DNA of 64,000 nt from Nitrosovibrio sp. Nv4 (GTDB taxonomy: Bacteria; Pseudomonadota; Gammaproteobacteria; Burkholderiales; Nitrosomonadaceae), in the NCBI GenBank assembly GCA_945860135.1, contig CAMAPK010000009.1, positions 1-64,000 of the forward strand, given 5' to 3'. The position numbers and the translations under genes are program-made. Below the pieces are notes generated by a model, which was given only the letters and a program-made list of their open reading frames with translations, was not told the DNA's origin and searched no databases. Each line of letters starts with the position of its first letter. Within the stretch, counting starts at the first letter, position 1. Shown one piece after another: positions 1 to 12,102 of the stretch.

Positions 1-94
1 CTTTTGTGAGCACTTCGCAAAAAGTCACGTCATCGTCAACAATCAACAAACTCGGACGATCATCATTGGTTTCGGTCATGGGCAACGTGGTCAT
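1..94 (-). CDS. regA: Response regulator, RegA/PrrA/ActR type (N-terminus only, cut by window edge)
   Basis: Only the first 31 codons are in the window. The reverse strand reads an ATG at 94 followed by a short polar leader and then the receiver-domain start SLLIVDDDVTF, with the acidic DDD cluster that helps bind Mg2+ and receive phosphate. An in-frame ATG at 79 is an alternative start. It overlaps the stop of the upstream RegB-like kinase by 4 bases (ATGA), so the two are translationally coupled and form one redox-responsive two-component operon. The RegA identity is inferred from the kinase partner, because the DNA-binding domain lies outside the window. Confidence 0.75.
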   Translation of the reverse strand, partial: MTTLPMTETNDDRPSLLIVDDDVTFCEVLTK

Positions 95-1356
95 AGCGAT
101 GGTTTTATCAGAGGTAATCTAACTTGGGTGCGAGCGCCGCCCCCCTCGCGATTGGTCAGACTGACGCTGCCGCCAAAGCGTTCGATATTGGCATTGGCAA
201 GAAACAAGCCGATGCCAAAACCCTGCCCTGGTTTGCTGGTAAAGAAGGCTTGTCCCGCCCGCTGCACCGCTTCTTCGCTAAGTCCTTTGCCGTAATCGAG
301 GATCTCGAGCAGCAATTCCTGCTGATCCCAGCGGCTCTCAATCTCGACACGGTCCAGCGATGCATCGGCGGCATTGTTCAGCAGATTCAAAATGGACTGG
401 CTCAGCAAATGAGCGCCGAGAATTTGCGGGGCTGGTTGTACCCCATTACTACGATATGAAAATTTGACCATGGGTCGCATCAGTTGCCATTTATCCAATA
501 CCTGTTGTAAAAAACGATCGACGGCCTGGCCGCTGGCATCCTCGGCGCGCGCTTGCCCGACATCGGCCAGCAACTGTGTCAGAATGCGCTTGCAGTGCAT
601 GATCTGATCACGCAGGATCTTGACATCATGCTGGAATTCACTGTTCTCAGGGTGTTCTTTTTGTAGCTCTCCGGTTACGACCGCCATCGTCGCCAGCGGC
701 GTGCCAAGTTCATGCGCAGCCCCCGCAGCCAGGGTTCCGAGCGCGATGATTTGCTCGTTGCGCAAAGCTTGTTCGCGCGCCAGCGCCAAGTCTTTGTCAC
801 GTTCGCGGATCGATGTACCCATCTTGACGACAAACCAGGCAATCAACACCGTGCTTAACACGAACGCCAACCACATTCCCGACACATGCAGGTTAAACTC
901 GCTGGTATGCTCGCTGTGGTCGTGCGGTAATGGCACATAATAAAACAACAGCAGCGTATAACAACTTATCGTGATCGCTGCCATTGCCCAAGTATAAATC
1001 CACGGCAATACTGCCGCAGCAATCGTCAGCGGCAGCAGGTAGAGCGAGATAAATGGGTTGGTCGATCCGCCGCTGAAATACAGCAACGCACTTAAGGCAA
1101 AGACATCAAGCAATAGCTGCGCAAAAAATTCGATGCTGGACACGGGCCAGTTACGGCGCAGGCGCACCCATGTCGCCAGATTAAGCGTGGCGAGCAAAGC
1201 CGCTACCGCAACCATTTCCGTCCAGGGCAATTGCATCTCGAGTACCCAATGTACCAAGGCAAACGTCACACATTGGGCGACCAGCGCGATATTCCTGAGC
1301 AGGAACAGGCGCTGCAAATTCTTGCTTAGCGGTGACTGACTGAGATCGCTGAACAT
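91..1356 (-). CDS. regB: Redox sensor histidine kinase, RegB/PrrB family
   Basis: Membrane histidine kinase of 421 residues. About six hydrophobic segments fill residues 20-180. GGSTNPF at 96-102 matches the ubiquinone-sensing heptad of RegB proteins. The H-box AGAAHELGTPLA places the phospho-accepting His at 215. Cys255 in QIMHCKRIL corresponds in position to the redox-active cysteine described for RegB. N-box (LLNNAADAS) and G-box (DYGKGLSEEA, GFGIGLFLA) of the ATPase domain are present. RegB/RegA systems adjust respiration, carbon fixation and other redox-linked genes to the quinone and oxygen state. The gene overlaps the response regulator downstream. The assignment is strong; the regulon here is unknown. 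Confidence 0.9.
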   Translation of the reverse strand: MFSDLSQSPLSKNLQRLFLLRNIALVAQCVTFALVHWVLEMQLPWTEMVAVAALLATLNLATWVRLRRNWPVSSIEFFAQLLLDVFALSALLYFSGGSTNPFISLYLLPLTIAAAVLPWIYTWAMAAITISCYTLLLFYYVPLPHDHSEHTSEFNLHVSGMWLAFVLSTVLIAWFVVKMGTSIRERDKDLALAREQALRNEQIIALGTLAAGAAHELGTPLATMAVVTGELQKEHPENSEFQHDVKILRDQIMHCKRILTQLLADVGQARAEDASGQAVDRFLQQVLDKWQLMRPMVKFSYRSNGVQPAPQILGAHLLSQSILNLLNNAADASLDRVEIESRWDQQELLLEILDYGKGLSEEAVQRAGQAFFTSKPGQGFGIGLFLANANIERFGGSVSLTNREGGGARTQVRLPLIKPSL

Positions 1357-1702
1357 TTCAATTGCTCATCCACAATACGGTTTCCATTCCTGCATTTAAC
1401 CCGAACATTAACCTATATTGCAATTTACAACCATGCGGCAATTTGCCGCACACACTCTGGCTGGAATTATCATTGTCGGTACCGAATTCTACCCAGGATG
1501 CAAAACTCCGCATGGGGGCTCCGTGAAGTCGTTACAATGGCGGCAAATGCTGTTGTCCTTCGAATTTGGATTGATTTGCAATTTTACGGCGGAAAAAACC
1601 GCAATTTCCAGTTCTGACCAGACATTGCCGCATTGGGGTTTCCCCGCAACCCATCGGCGAATACAATAAGCGGTTGCGCATGCTGGAAACAGGAAGAATT
1701 TG
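1357..1702. other. Divergent intergenic region between regB and ribE
   Basis: Holds the promoters for two divergent operons. The clearest signal is the 17-base palindrome at 1434-1450. No convincing gene is present; the short open frames here have no family features. I looked for an FMN riboswitch ahead of ribE and did not see its conserved blocks. Confidence 0.5.
1434..1450. promoter_or_regulatory. Perfect palindrome, candidate RegA/RegR-type operator
   Basis: TGCGGCAATTTGCCGCA is a 7-3-7 perfect inverted repeat located 78 bases upstream of the regB start and about 250 upstream of ribE. Its core GCGGC-N5-GCCGC fits the recalled RegR-box pattern GNG(A/G)C(A/G)TTNNGNCGC at all but one fixed position. 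A role in autoregulation of regBA is an inference. Confidence 0.45.
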
Positions 1703-2341
1703 ATGTTTACCGGAATTATTGAAGCAGTCGGCGAGATAAAACAGGTTACGCCGCTGAGCACTTCTTCGAGCGGGGTTGCGGCAGATGGCATACACCTGGA
1801 CATTGCCCCCGGCGGGTTGGATTTGTCTGACGTCAAAACCGGCGACAGCATCGCGGTGAATGGTGTATGCCTCACGGTAACCACACTGCGGGAAGGCCGC
1901 TTTACCGTAGAGGTATCGCGGGAAACGCTGGGTTGCACCCAAAGTTTGGATCGGCAGGGTGGGCGGGTCAATCTGGAAAAAGCGCTGCGCTTGTCTGACA
2001 GACTCGGCGGGCATCTGGTAAGCGGCCATGTGGACGCTATCGGGGAAGTGGTAAAGCTTGAGCCCGCGGGGGAAAGTTATCTGCTGGTGATCAGGGCACC
2101 AGGTGCGTTATTGAAGTACATAGCAAAAAAGGGTTCGATCACGGTGAATGGCGTGAGTTTGACCGTGAATTGGGTGACGGCGGATGAATTTGGGGTCAAC
2201 CTCATTCCCCATACACTGGCAATGACGACATTGCGCGATCTGGAGTGCGGCGCGAAAGTGAATCTGGAAGTCGATATGCTGGCGCGGTATGTAGAGCAGG
2301 CGCTGAGTAGCGCCGCCAATTATGATAAAGGTTTGACATGA
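1703..2341 (+). CDS. ribE: Riboflavin synthase alpha chain
   Basis: Catalyses dismutation of two 6,7-dimethyl-8-ribityllumazine molecules to riboflavin. The 212-residue protein begins [10 protein letters not shown], the family signature N-terminus, and has the two lumazine-binding barrel repeats (about 1-95 and 97-195; second repeat with GHLVSGHVD). The start is the ATG at 1703, preceded by AGGAAG; an in-frame TTG three bases upstream is less likely. It overlaps ribBX by 4 bases (ATGA) and opens the riboflavin operon. ribD, often just upstream in related genomes, is not in this window. Confidence 0.95.
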   Translation: MFTGIIEAVGEIKQVTPLSTSSSGVAADGIHLDIAPGGLDLSDVKTGDSIAVNGVCLTVTTLREGRFTVEVSRETLGCTQSLDRQGGRVNLEKALRLSDRLGGHLVSGHVDAIGEVVKLEPAGESYLLVIRAPGALLKYIAKKGSITVNGVSLTVNWVTADEFGVNLIPHTLAMTTLRDLECGAKVNLEVDMLARYVEQALSSAANYDKGLT

Positions 2342-3447
2342 TTATCAGCCCCATCCTGGAAATTGTTGCAGACATCAAAGCCGGTAAAATGGTAATCCTC
2401 GTCGACGAGGAAAATCGCGAGAACGAGGGTGACTTGGTCATGGCGGCGGAGTTCATCACGCCGGAAGCAATCAATTTCATGGCCACACACGGTCGCGGGC
2501 TGATCTGCCTGACGCTGACCGAAGAGCGCTGCCGTCAGCTCAATCTGCCGCTGATGGTGTCCACCAACCGCTCGCCGCACGGTACCAATTTCACACTTTC
2601 GATAGAGGCCGCCAGCGGGGTCACGACCGGCATTTCTGCCGGGGATCGCGCCCGCACCGTGCAGGCGGCAACGAAAGCGGATGCCAAGCCGGAGGATATC
2701 ATCCAGCCTGGCCATATTTTTCCGCTGATGGCGCAAAACGGCGGCGTTCTGGTACGTGCCGGGCATACCGAGGCGGGGTGCGATTTGGCGCATCTGGCGG
2801 GACTTGCTGCCGCATCCGTGATTTGCGAAATTCTGAAGGAAGACGGTAGCATGGCGCGGTTGCCCGATTTGATCGAATTCGCTACGAAGCACCAACTCAA
2901 AATTGGCGCCATCGCTGATTTGATTCACTACCGCAGCCGCACTGAAAGCCTGGTGCAGCGCATGGCTGAACGCCCGATTCAAACAGCCCATGGCGAGTTT
3001 CGTCTGGTCGCTTACCTCGACAAGACCATCAACGCGACTCATCTTGCCCTGGTGAAAGGCAAAATCGACTTCAGTGCAGAAACTCTGGTGCGGGTGCATG
3101 AGCCGCTGTCTGTGATCGATCTGCTGGACGTAAATGACGATACGCATTCCTGGAGTGTAAACGACGCGCTGCGGGTGATTGCCGCTGCAGGGTGTGGCGT
3201 GATGGTACTGCTGCATCGTCGGGAAAATCCCGCAGAGTTGCTGGAGCGAGTCACGCGAGCAGAGTCCGCATCGCCTGTTCTGGCCAGAACAGACTTGCGT
3301 AACTATGGAATCGGCGCACAGATACTGAAAGATCTCAATGTGGGTAAAATGCGGTTGCTGGCCATCCCACGCAAAATGCCAAGCATGACGGGTTTCGGCC
3401 TGGAAGTGGCGGGGTATCTGGAGCCCGAGAACAAAAAGCGGGCATAG
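2338..3447 (+). CDS. ribBX: 3,4-dihydroxy-2-butanone 4-phosphate synthase with degenerate GTP cyclohydrolase II-like domain (RibBX type)
   Basis: The 369-residue protein has an N-terminal RibB domain (about 1-200) with the acidic motif [10 protein letters not shown] and the GHTEAGCDL motif, which forms the four-carbon precursor of lumazine from ribulose 5-phosphate. The C-terminal part (about 205-369) aligns in length and ending with GTP cyclohydrolase II. It lacks the zinc-binding cysteine motif of active RibA: the corresponding stretch reads [12 protein letters not shown] with no CxDxxxSxxCDC pattern. This matches the RibBX variant known in Proteobacteria, whose X domain has no settled function. 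A separate ribA must then supply GTP cyclohydrolase. It overlaps ribE by 4 bases and lies 62 bases before ribH. Confidence 0.88.
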   Translation: MIISPILEIVADIKAGKMVILVDEENRENEGDLVMAAEFITPEAINFMATHGRGLICLTLTEERCRQLNLPLMVSTNRSPHGTNFTLSIEAASGVTTGISAGDRARTVQAATKADAKPEDIIQPGHIFPLMAQNGGVLVRAGHTEAGCDLAHLAGLAAASVICEILKEDGSMARLPDLIEFATKHQLKIGAIADLIHYRSRTESLVQRMAERPIQTAHGEFRLVAYLDKTINATHLALVKGKIDFSAETLVRVHEPLSVIDLLDVNDDTHSWSVNDALRVIAAAGCGVMVLLHRRENPAELLERVTRAESASPVLARTDLRNYGIGAQILKDLNVGKMRLLAIPRKMPSMTGFGLEVAGYLEPENKKRA

Positions 3448-3509
3448 CGGCCCGTTTCTTTTCCAGGTCGCCGCTACAGTTTTCACGGTTAATTTTATTA
3501 GGAGTACAT

Positions 3510-3992
3510 ATGGCGCGTTACGACAACATTCTTGAACTTGAAGCCGAACTCAACGGTGCCGGATTACGCGTTGGTATCGTCATGAGCCGATTTAACATTG
3601 ACGTGAGCGAAGGACTGCTGGGTGCCTGCACTGCGGAGCTGACCAAGTGCGGGGTGCAGGAGTCGGCCATGTTGCTGGTAACAGTTCCAGGCGCACTGGA
3701 AATCCCCCTGGTGCTGCAAAAAATGGCTTTGACCGATCAGTTTGACGCGCTGATAGCGCTGGGTGCGGTCATACGCGGCGACACCTATCACTTTGAAGTG
3801 GTAGCGAATGAATCGGCCAACGGCGTGGCCGCAGTACAGCTTGATACCGGTATTCCTGTTGCCAACGGCATACTCACCACTCAAACTGACGACGAAGCGC
3901 TGGCGCGCATGGGTCGCAAAGGTGCCGAAGCCGCACAAGTAGCGATAGAAATGGCCAATCTCCTGAGGCAGCTCGACGAAGTAAGTCAATGA
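3510..3992 (+). CDS. ribH: 6,7-dimethyl-8-ribityllumazine synthase
   Basis: Condenses the RibB product with 5-amino-6-ribitylaminouracil to give lumazine, the RibE substrate. At 160 residues it has the usual family length. Visible family motifs are the SRFN substrate-binding segment, VPGALEIPL, and [12 protein letters not shown] with the catalytic His in the TYHFE block. Start ATG at 3510 follows AGGAG. The 3' end overlaps nusB by 4 bases, linking the riboflavin genes to the transcription factor gene as is common in Proteobacteria. Confidence 0.96.
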   Translation: MARYDNILELEAELNGAGLRVGIVMSRFNIDVSEGLLGACTAELTKCGVQESAMLLVTVPGALEIPLVLQKMALTDQFDALIALGAVIRGDTYHFEVVANESANGVAAVQLDTGIPVANGILTTQTDDEALARMGRKGAEAAQVAIEMANLLRQLDEVSQ

Positions 3993-4459
3993 CACAGCCC
4001 AACCCGGCAACCAAGCCGCTCACCAAACCTACTCGCTCAACACGCCGCTGTTCGCGCAAGTTGGCTATGCAGGGACTTTACCAATGGCGGGTGGCAGGCG
4101 GAACTGTTGAGGCCATCGAAGCGCAATTGCGCGACGGCAAGGAATTTGCCAAGACTGACCAGGACTTTTTTTCAGATCTGTTGCGCGGAGCACTGGCTAA
4201 AGCTGCAGAACTGGAACAGCAGATTCAGCCTTGCCTCGACCGCCCTCTCAAAGAACTCAGCCCGGTGGAGTTCGCCATTCTGCTGCTGGGCACCTACGAA
4301 CTTGCCGATCACCCGGAAATACCTTATCGGGCAGTAATCAACGAAGCGGTGGAACTGGCCAAAACCTATGGCGGCACCGACGGGCACAAGTACGTAAACG
4401 GCGTGCTGGACAAATTGGCAGCGAAGCTGCGGTCGTCCGAGGTAAATACGGGCGCCTGA
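3989..4459 (+). CDS. nusB: Transcription antitermination factor NusB
   Basis: Small all-helical RNA-binding protein (156 residues) that pairs with NusE/S10 on boxA RNA to keep RNA polymerase processive on rRNA operons. The family features [15 protein letters not shown] near the N-terminus and the C-terminal [22 protein letters not shown] are clear. A basic tail of about 20 residues precedes the core, typical of betaproteobacterial forms. It overlaps ribH by 4 bases and is followed 17 bases later by thiL. Confidence 0.96.
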   Translation: MTQPNPATKPLTKPTRSTRRCSRKLAMQGLYQWRVAGGTVEAIEAQLRDGKEFAKTDQDFFSDLLRGALAKAAELEQQIQPCLDRPLKELSPVEFAILLLGTYELADHPEIPYRAVINEAVELAKTYGGTDGHKYVNGVLDKLAAKLRSSEVNTGA

Positions 4460-4476
4460 CAGCCGGGCTGTAAAGA

Positions 4477-5448
4477 ATGCTCTCCGAATTTGACATCATT
4501 CAGCGCTACTTTACCTGCCCCACTCCCGGCGCGGTGCTGGGTGTGGGAGACGATGCAGCGCTGATCAAGCCCACGGCCGGGACGGAGCTGGCGATTTCCA
4601 CCGATATGCTGGTAGCCGGCCGCCATTTTCTGGCCGATACCGATCCGCGCATGCTGGGTCATAAATCTCTGGCAGTGAACCTTTCCGACATGGCGGCAAT
4701 GGGTGCAACCCCGCGCTGGGCCACACTTGCACTGGCATTGCCGGAATCGCTGGTGCAGGCTAATGAGAAATGGCTGGAGGCGTTCGCTGATGGATTTTTT
4801 GCACTAGCACGCACGCATCAGGTAGAACTTATCGGCGGCGACACCACCTGCGGCCCCCTCAATGTCTGCGTGACAATTATGGGCGAAGTGGCAACAGGAA
4901 AAGCTTTGCGCCGCAGCGGCGCCAGACCGGGTGATGATATCTGGGTGTCCAGCCAGTTGGGGGACGCAGCTTTGGCGCTTGCTCACGCCCAGCAGCGCAT
5001 CGCGCTCGAGCCCGGTGAAGTCCTGGCGTGTCTGCCTGCGCTGCATCTGCCTGTGGCACGGGTCAAACTGGGGCAACGCTTGATAGGGCTTGCCCATAGC
5101 GCCATTGATATTTCCGATGGACTGCTGGCAGACCTGGGGCATATTCTGGAATGTTCCAAGGTTGCGGCTGTCATCGAAATGAACGCGATCAAGCGTTCGG
5201 CAGTGATGGAAAAATATCTTCCCCAGACAGTAGCGATCAATTGCTTGCTGGCAGGCGGGGATGATTACGAGCTCTGTTTTACCGCACCCAAGGCAAGATG
5301 CGGAAAAATCGAGGATCTCTCCCGCGAACTGGGGATTCCACTGACCCGTATCGGCAGAATCAATCAAGGGGAGGGCCTGGCGGTGCTGGATGCGACAGGC
5401 AAACCGATAGTGCTACAGGCAAGGGGCTATGACCATTTCCGCACCTGA
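4477..5448 (+). CDS. thiL: Thiamine-monophosphate kinase
   Basis: Phosphorylates thiamine monophosphate to thiamine pyrophosphate. The 323-residue protein shows the PurM-like ATP/Mg2+ motifs: GVGDDAALI near residue 20, STDMLVAGRHF, KSLAVNLSDMAAMGA, and GGDTTCGPL. The C-terminal GGDDYELCFTA motif near 260 is also typical. The start ATG at 4477 begins the conserved SEFDIIQRYF segment. It overlaps pgpA by 20 bases. Confidence 0.96.
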   Translation: MLSEFDIIQRYFTCPTPGAVLGVGDDAALIKPTAGTELAISTDMLVAGRHFLADTDPRMLGHKSLAVNLSDMAAMGATPRWATLALALPESLVQANEKWLEAFADGFFALARTHQVELIGGDTTCGPLNVCVTIMGEVATGKALRRSGARPGDDIWVSSQLGDAALALAHAQQRIALEPGEVLACLPALHLPVARVKLGQRLIGLAHSAIDISDGLLADLGHILECSKVAAVIEMNAIKRSAVMEKYLPQTVAINCLLAGGDDYELCFTAPKARCGKIEDLSRELGIPLTRIGRINQGEGLAVLDATGKPIVLQARGYDHFRT

Positions 5449-5983
5449 TGACCAATTGACCCACGAACCGGGACTGGCATCGCACCCCGTGTCCGATCAC
5501 GCGCGTCCCAACTGGGAGTTTGTGATGCGGCACCCCGCGCATTTCATCGCCTTCGGCGGCGGCGCGGGTTTGAGTCCGGTGGCACCCGGCACCATGGGGA
5601 CACTGGCTGCATTTCTTTTATTTGGGCTGGCCAATCTATACCTGAGCCCGGCTAATTTCCTGTTATTCATCGGTGCGCTGTTCATTATCGGCATCTGGGC
5701 GTGCAGCGTCACCGGCAAGGCACTCGGCAATCACGATCATGGCGGCATGGTGTGGGATGAGATCGTTGCTTTTCTGCTGGTGTTGGTGTTCACGCCGAAT
5801 ACCCTGATGTGGCAGGCGTTCGCGTTTTTGCTGTTCCGCCTGTTCGATATCTTCAAACCGCCGCCCATTGGATATTATGACAAGAAGCTGCGTGGCGGCT
5901 TCGGCGTGATGTTCGACGATTTGCTGGCGGCGTTTTTCACGCTGCTGTGTCTGGCGGCATGGAAAGCACTTACAATGCCATAA
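5429..5983 (+). CDS. pgpA: Phosphatidylglycerophosphatase A
   Basis: Membrane phosphatase that removes the phosphate of phosphatidylglycerophosphate in phospholipid synthesis. The 184-residue protein has GLSPVAPGTMGTLAA near the first membrane segment, the D/E-rich GGMVWDEIVAF motif and KPPPIGYYDKK, all family hallmarks, with about four hydrophobic segments. An extra ~32-residue polar N-terminus encoded inside thiL may be real, or translation may begin at the ATG at 5525. It sits in the nusB-thiL-pgpA-pncC order common in betaproteobacteria. Confidence 0.93.
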   Translation: MTISAPDDQLTHEPGLASHPVSDHARPNWEFVMRHPAHFIAFGGGAGLSPVAPGTMGTLAAFLLFGLANLYLSPANFLLFIGALFIIGIWACSVTGKALGNHDHGGMVWDEIVAFLLVLVFTPNTLMWQAFAFLLFRLFDIFKPPPIGYYDKKLRGGFGVMFDDLLAAFFTLLCLAAWKALTMP

Positions 5984-6023
5984 TGCCGCGATGTCGCAAA
6001 AACTTCTTCAGGGCTAAGGGATC

Positions 6024-6542
6024 ATGACTATTCTGGATGACCGCGCGCTGCTATTGCTTGCCGGACACGTCGGCATAGATCTGATCCAGCAGGGATTGAT
6101 GCTTGCCAGCGCCGAATCCTGCACTGGTGGCTGGCTGGGGCAGGCGATTACCTCAAAGAGGGGAAGTTCCGCCTGGTATGAGCGTGGTTTTATCACCTAT
6201 AGTGTTGTTTCAAAGCAGGAAGTGCTGGGGGTGAGCGCTGCAACGCTGAAACAACACGGCACGGTATCCGAGCAGACCGCACAGGAAATGGCGGCAGGCG
6301 CCATTTCTCACAGCCGTGCGCAGGTGGCGGTGGCAATTACCGGCATCGCCGGTCCTGACGGTGGCACGGCAGAAAAACCCGTGGGCATGGTCTGCTTTGC
6401 CTGGGCAAAGAAAGACGGTTTGGCGCTTAGCGCAACCCGGCATTTCAGCGGTGACCGCGAAGCAGTAAGACGGCAAGCAGTAGCGGCGGCGCTGCAAGGG
6501 GTGCTAGACCTGCTGCGCGAATCGGCTCCCATCCTTGCATGA
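6024..6542 (+). CDS. pncC: Nicotinamide-nucleotide amidase (CinA C-terminal domain)
   Basis: Deamidates nicotinamide mononucleotide in NAD recycling. The 172-residue protein is the stand-alone CinA C-terminal domain with the AESCTGGWLGQ catalytic motif around residue 30, the GSSAWYERGFITYS segment and AVAITGIAGPDGGTAEKPVG. It closes the rib-nusB-thiL-pgpA operon 40 bases after pgpA. The next gene, recA, is separated by 233 bases with its own promoter region. Confidence 0.95.
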   Translation: MTILDDRALLLLAGHVGIDLIQQGLMLASAESCTGGWLGQAITSKRGSSAWYERGFITYSVVSKQEVLGVSAATLKQHGTVSEQTAQEMAAGAISHSRAQVAVAITGIAGPDGGTAEKPVGMVCFAWAKKDGLALSATRHFSGDREAVRRQAVAAALQGVLDLLRESAPILA

Positions 6543-6775
6543 AACATCCGCTGACTCGGTCGTCCCGGTAAACGCCAGCTTGCCGCAGGAGGCACTTTAT
6601 GTGGATGAAGCAGGCGTCTCACGCTATACAAGTTCTATGCTGTGCGAAATACCGCAGACATCCGGTGGCAGCGAGCAAAGAGACGATATTTTCCAGTTAG
6701 ATCAAACCTTCCCGCCGCCTTCCCGCGCCAAGTCGCATGTGCGATAATCCGACGGATACTTAAAAGGATAAACCC
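6543..6775. other. Intergenic region upstream of recA
   Basis: Expected to hold the recA promoter. A CTG-N12-CAG palindromic sequence at 6640-6657 resembles a LexA box but has the wrong spacing (canonical is CTG-N10-CAG). I could not assign a -10 or -35 with confidence. The recA ribosome site is AAAGGA about 9 bases before the ATG. Confidence 0.4.
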
Positions 6776-7795
6776 ATGGACGAAAACAGAAGCAAAGCGC
6801 TGGCAGCAGCCCTTTCCCAGATCGAGAAGCAATTTGGCAAAGGCTCGATCATGCGTCTTGGCGCCAGCGATGTGGCCAAGGATATCGAGGTGGTTTCCAC
6901 CGGGTCACTGGGACTCGACATTGCGCTGGGCGTAGGCGGACTGCCGCGCGGACGGGTGATAGAAATCTACGGCCCGGAGTCGTCCGGCAAGACCACGCTC
7001 ACGCTGCAAGTGATTGCGGAAATGCAGAAGGTCGGCGGCACGGCGGCGTTCATCGACGCGGAACATGCGCTGGACCCGCAGTACGCGCAAAAGATCGGCG
7101 TCAACGTGCAGGAACTGTTGATTTCTCAGCCCGATAACGGTGAGCAGGCGCTGGAAATCGCCGACATGCTGGTGCGTTCCGGTTCGGTGGACGTGGTGGT
7201 GATCGATTCGGTTGCGGCTCTTACGCCGCGCGCGGAAATCGAAGGCGAAATGGGCGAGCCGCAAATGGGTCTGCAGGCGCGCCTGATGTCGCAGGCGTTG
7301 CGCAAGCTCACGGCCAACATCAAGCGCAGCAACACCATGGTGATTTTCATCAATCAGATCCGCATGAAAATCGGTGTCATGTTCGGCAATCCCGAAACCA
7401 CCACCGGTGGCAACGCACTCAAATTCTACGCATCGGTGCGTCTCGACATTCGCCGCACCGGAGCCATCAAGAAAGGCGACGAGGTGATCGGCAGCGAAAC
7501 CCGGGTCAAAGTGGTCAAGAACAAGGTGGCGCCACCATTCAAGCAAGCCGAATTCGACATTCTCTACGGTGAAGGCATTTCGCGCGAAGGCGAGATAGTC
7601 GAGCTGGGGGTGCTGCATAAGCTGGTCGATAAATCGGGTGCATGGTATGCCTACAACGGCGAAAAAATCGGCCAGGGCAAGGACAACGCGCGCGAATATC
7701 TGAAAGAGCACCCTGAGATAGCGAAAGAAATCGAGGCAAAAATTCGCGCTGCCGTGGGAGTTGTCGGCCAGGCGGAAGCCATCGCTGCGGAATAG
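6776..7795 (+). CDS. recA: Recombinase RecA
   Basis: DNA strand-exchange ATPase and SOS co-protease. The 339-residue protein carries Walker [10 protein letters not shown] near residue 67, Walker [11 protein letters not shown] near 140, the L2 region [20 protein letters not shown] and the C-terminal domain. Length and sequence are fully typical. RecX, its inhibitor, starts 5 bases after the stop, which is the usual recA-recX arrangement. Confidence 0.99.
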   Translation: MDENRSKALAAALSQIEKQFGKGSIMRLGASDVAKDIEVVSTGSLGLDIALGVGGLPRGRVIEIYGPESSGKTTLTLQVIAEMQKVGGTAAFIDAEHALDPQYAQKIGVNVQELLISQPDNGEQALEIADMLVRSGSVDVVVIDSVAALTPRAEIEGEMGEPQMGLQARLMSQALRKLTANIKRSNTMVIFINQIRMKIGVMFGNPETTTGGNALKFYASVRLDIRRTGAIKKGDEVIGSETRVKVVKNKVAPPFKQAEFDILYGEGISREGEIVELGVLHKLVDKSGAWYAYNGEKIGQGKDNAREYLKEHPEIAKEIEAKIRAAVGVVGQAEAIAAE

Positions 7796-7800
7796 CTGCC

Positions 7801-8244
7801 GTGGCGGGCGAGCCCAGCCTGAAAACCCGCGCCCTGGGTTATCTGGCGCGGCGGGAACACTCCCGGCTGGAGCTGGAAAAAAAACTGGCAGCGCACGCCG
7901 AGGATCCTGCAGAACTTTCTGCAGTGCTGGATGCGCTGGAGCAACAGGGTTTTCTGTCAGCCCGGCGCATGCTCGAACAGGTGCTGCAGGTGCGCAGGAA
8001 AAGGTTTGGCAGCCAGCGCATCGTGCATGAATTGCGCGAAAAAGGCATAGCCGAGGACTTGATCGCCGCCGCGCTGCCCGCGCTCAAGCAAACCGAACTG
8101 GATGCGGCGCGCGAGGTGTGGCGCAAAAGATTTGCCGCACCGCCCGCTGATGCAAAAGAGCATGGCAAGCAGATGCGTTTCCTGCTGGGACGGGGATTTG
8201 CGCCGGAAGTGATACGCCGAGTGCTGCTACCCCGCGACGAATAA
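7801..8244 (+). CDS. recX: Regulatory protein RecX
   Basis: Binds RecA filaments and limits their growth. The 147-residue protein is built of three-helix repeats, with the family motifs LGYLARREHSRLELEKKL, FLSARRM and FGSQRIVHELREKGI. The start is a GTG at 7801, only 5 bases after the recA stop. A GTG start and tight spacing would keep RecX levels low and coupled to RecA. Confidence 0.93.
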   Translation: MAGEPSLKTRALGYLARREHSRLELEKKLAAHAEDPAELSAVLDALEQQGFLSARRMLEQVLQVRRKRFGSQRIVHELREKGIAEDLIAAALPALKQTELDAAREVWRKRFAAPPADAKEHGKQMRFLLGRGFAPEVIRRVLLPRDE

Positions 8245-8248
8245 CGTT

Positions 8249-8280
8249 ATCCAGGTTTCGAATTCTGGATCAACCTGGAT
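8249..8280. terminator. Hairpin after recX, possible terminator
   Basis: ATCCAGGTT at 8249-8257 pairs perfectly with AACCTGGAT at 8272-8280, with an inner alternative pairing ATCCAG/CTGGAT. It is followed by TTGTTCATT rather than a pure T run, so termination is plausible but not certain. Confidence 0.4.
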
Positions 8281-8291
8281 TGTTCATTGGT

Positions 8292-8362
8292 CCGTTCGTG
8301 GTGAGCTTGTCGAACCACACGCACTGTAAAACTCAACCCTTCGACAAGCTCAGGGTGAACGG
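8292..8362. repeat. 71-bp dispersed palindromic repeat, copy 1
   Basis: Two stem-loops, CCGTTCGTGGTGAGCTTGTC at one end and its near complement ending GGGTGAACGG at the other, separated by a short loop. A closely similar copy lies in inverted orientation at 13272-13342, including the inner CTGTAAAAC. A shorter copy is at 32731-32788. It behaves like a REP/MITE-type element between recX and alaS. Confidence 0.85.
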
Positions 8363-8422
8363 ACTTTGGCGAAACACATCGTTTCAAGCCTAATGAATAA
8401 TCTGAGATTAAATCAAGCCGAC

Positions 8423-11990
<3,568 letters not shown>

Positions 11991-12011
11991 GCCGCACTCG
12001 GGCTATTTCAT

Positions 12012-12097
12012 CCTGAATCCGGTAGTACCGTAGGCTGGGGTGAGGTACGAACCCCAGCACAGCGCTGAAAAATGAGCGATCAATTGCCGGATTTAGG
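12012..12097. repeat. ~86-bp repeat with terminal inverted repeats, copy 1
   Basis: CCTGAATCCGG at 12012-12022 and CCGGATTTAGG at 12087-12097 are 10/11 complementary termini. The interior contains the stem GGCTGGGGT...ACCCCAGC. The interior is repeated at 12687-12760, so two copies flank the smr gene. No coding capacity is evident. The right end sits 5 bases before the smr start. Confidence 0.8.
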
Positions 12098-12102
12098 CCC
12101 AC

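Noticed and set aside
1418-1669. Short open frame before ribE
   Set aside because: No family features, no ribosome site, and it spans the regulatory palindrome region; likely chance.
1451-1702. FMN riboswitch upstream of ribE
   Set aside because: The conserved RFN blocks (AGGGGC..., GGGTGAAATTCCC-type segments) are not visible.
2960-3447. Calling the second domain of 2338-3447 an active GTP cyclohydrolase II (ribA)
   Set aside because: The zinc-binding cysteine motif is absent.
6640-6657. CTG-N12-CAG palindrome upstream of recA as an SOS box
   Set aside because: The canonical LexA site is CTG-N10-CAG; spacing here is two bases longer and no second copy is seen, so I did not call an operator.
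6535-6747. 70-codon frame between pncC and recA
   Set aside because: Overlaps the pncC end, low-complexity composition and no recognizable motif.
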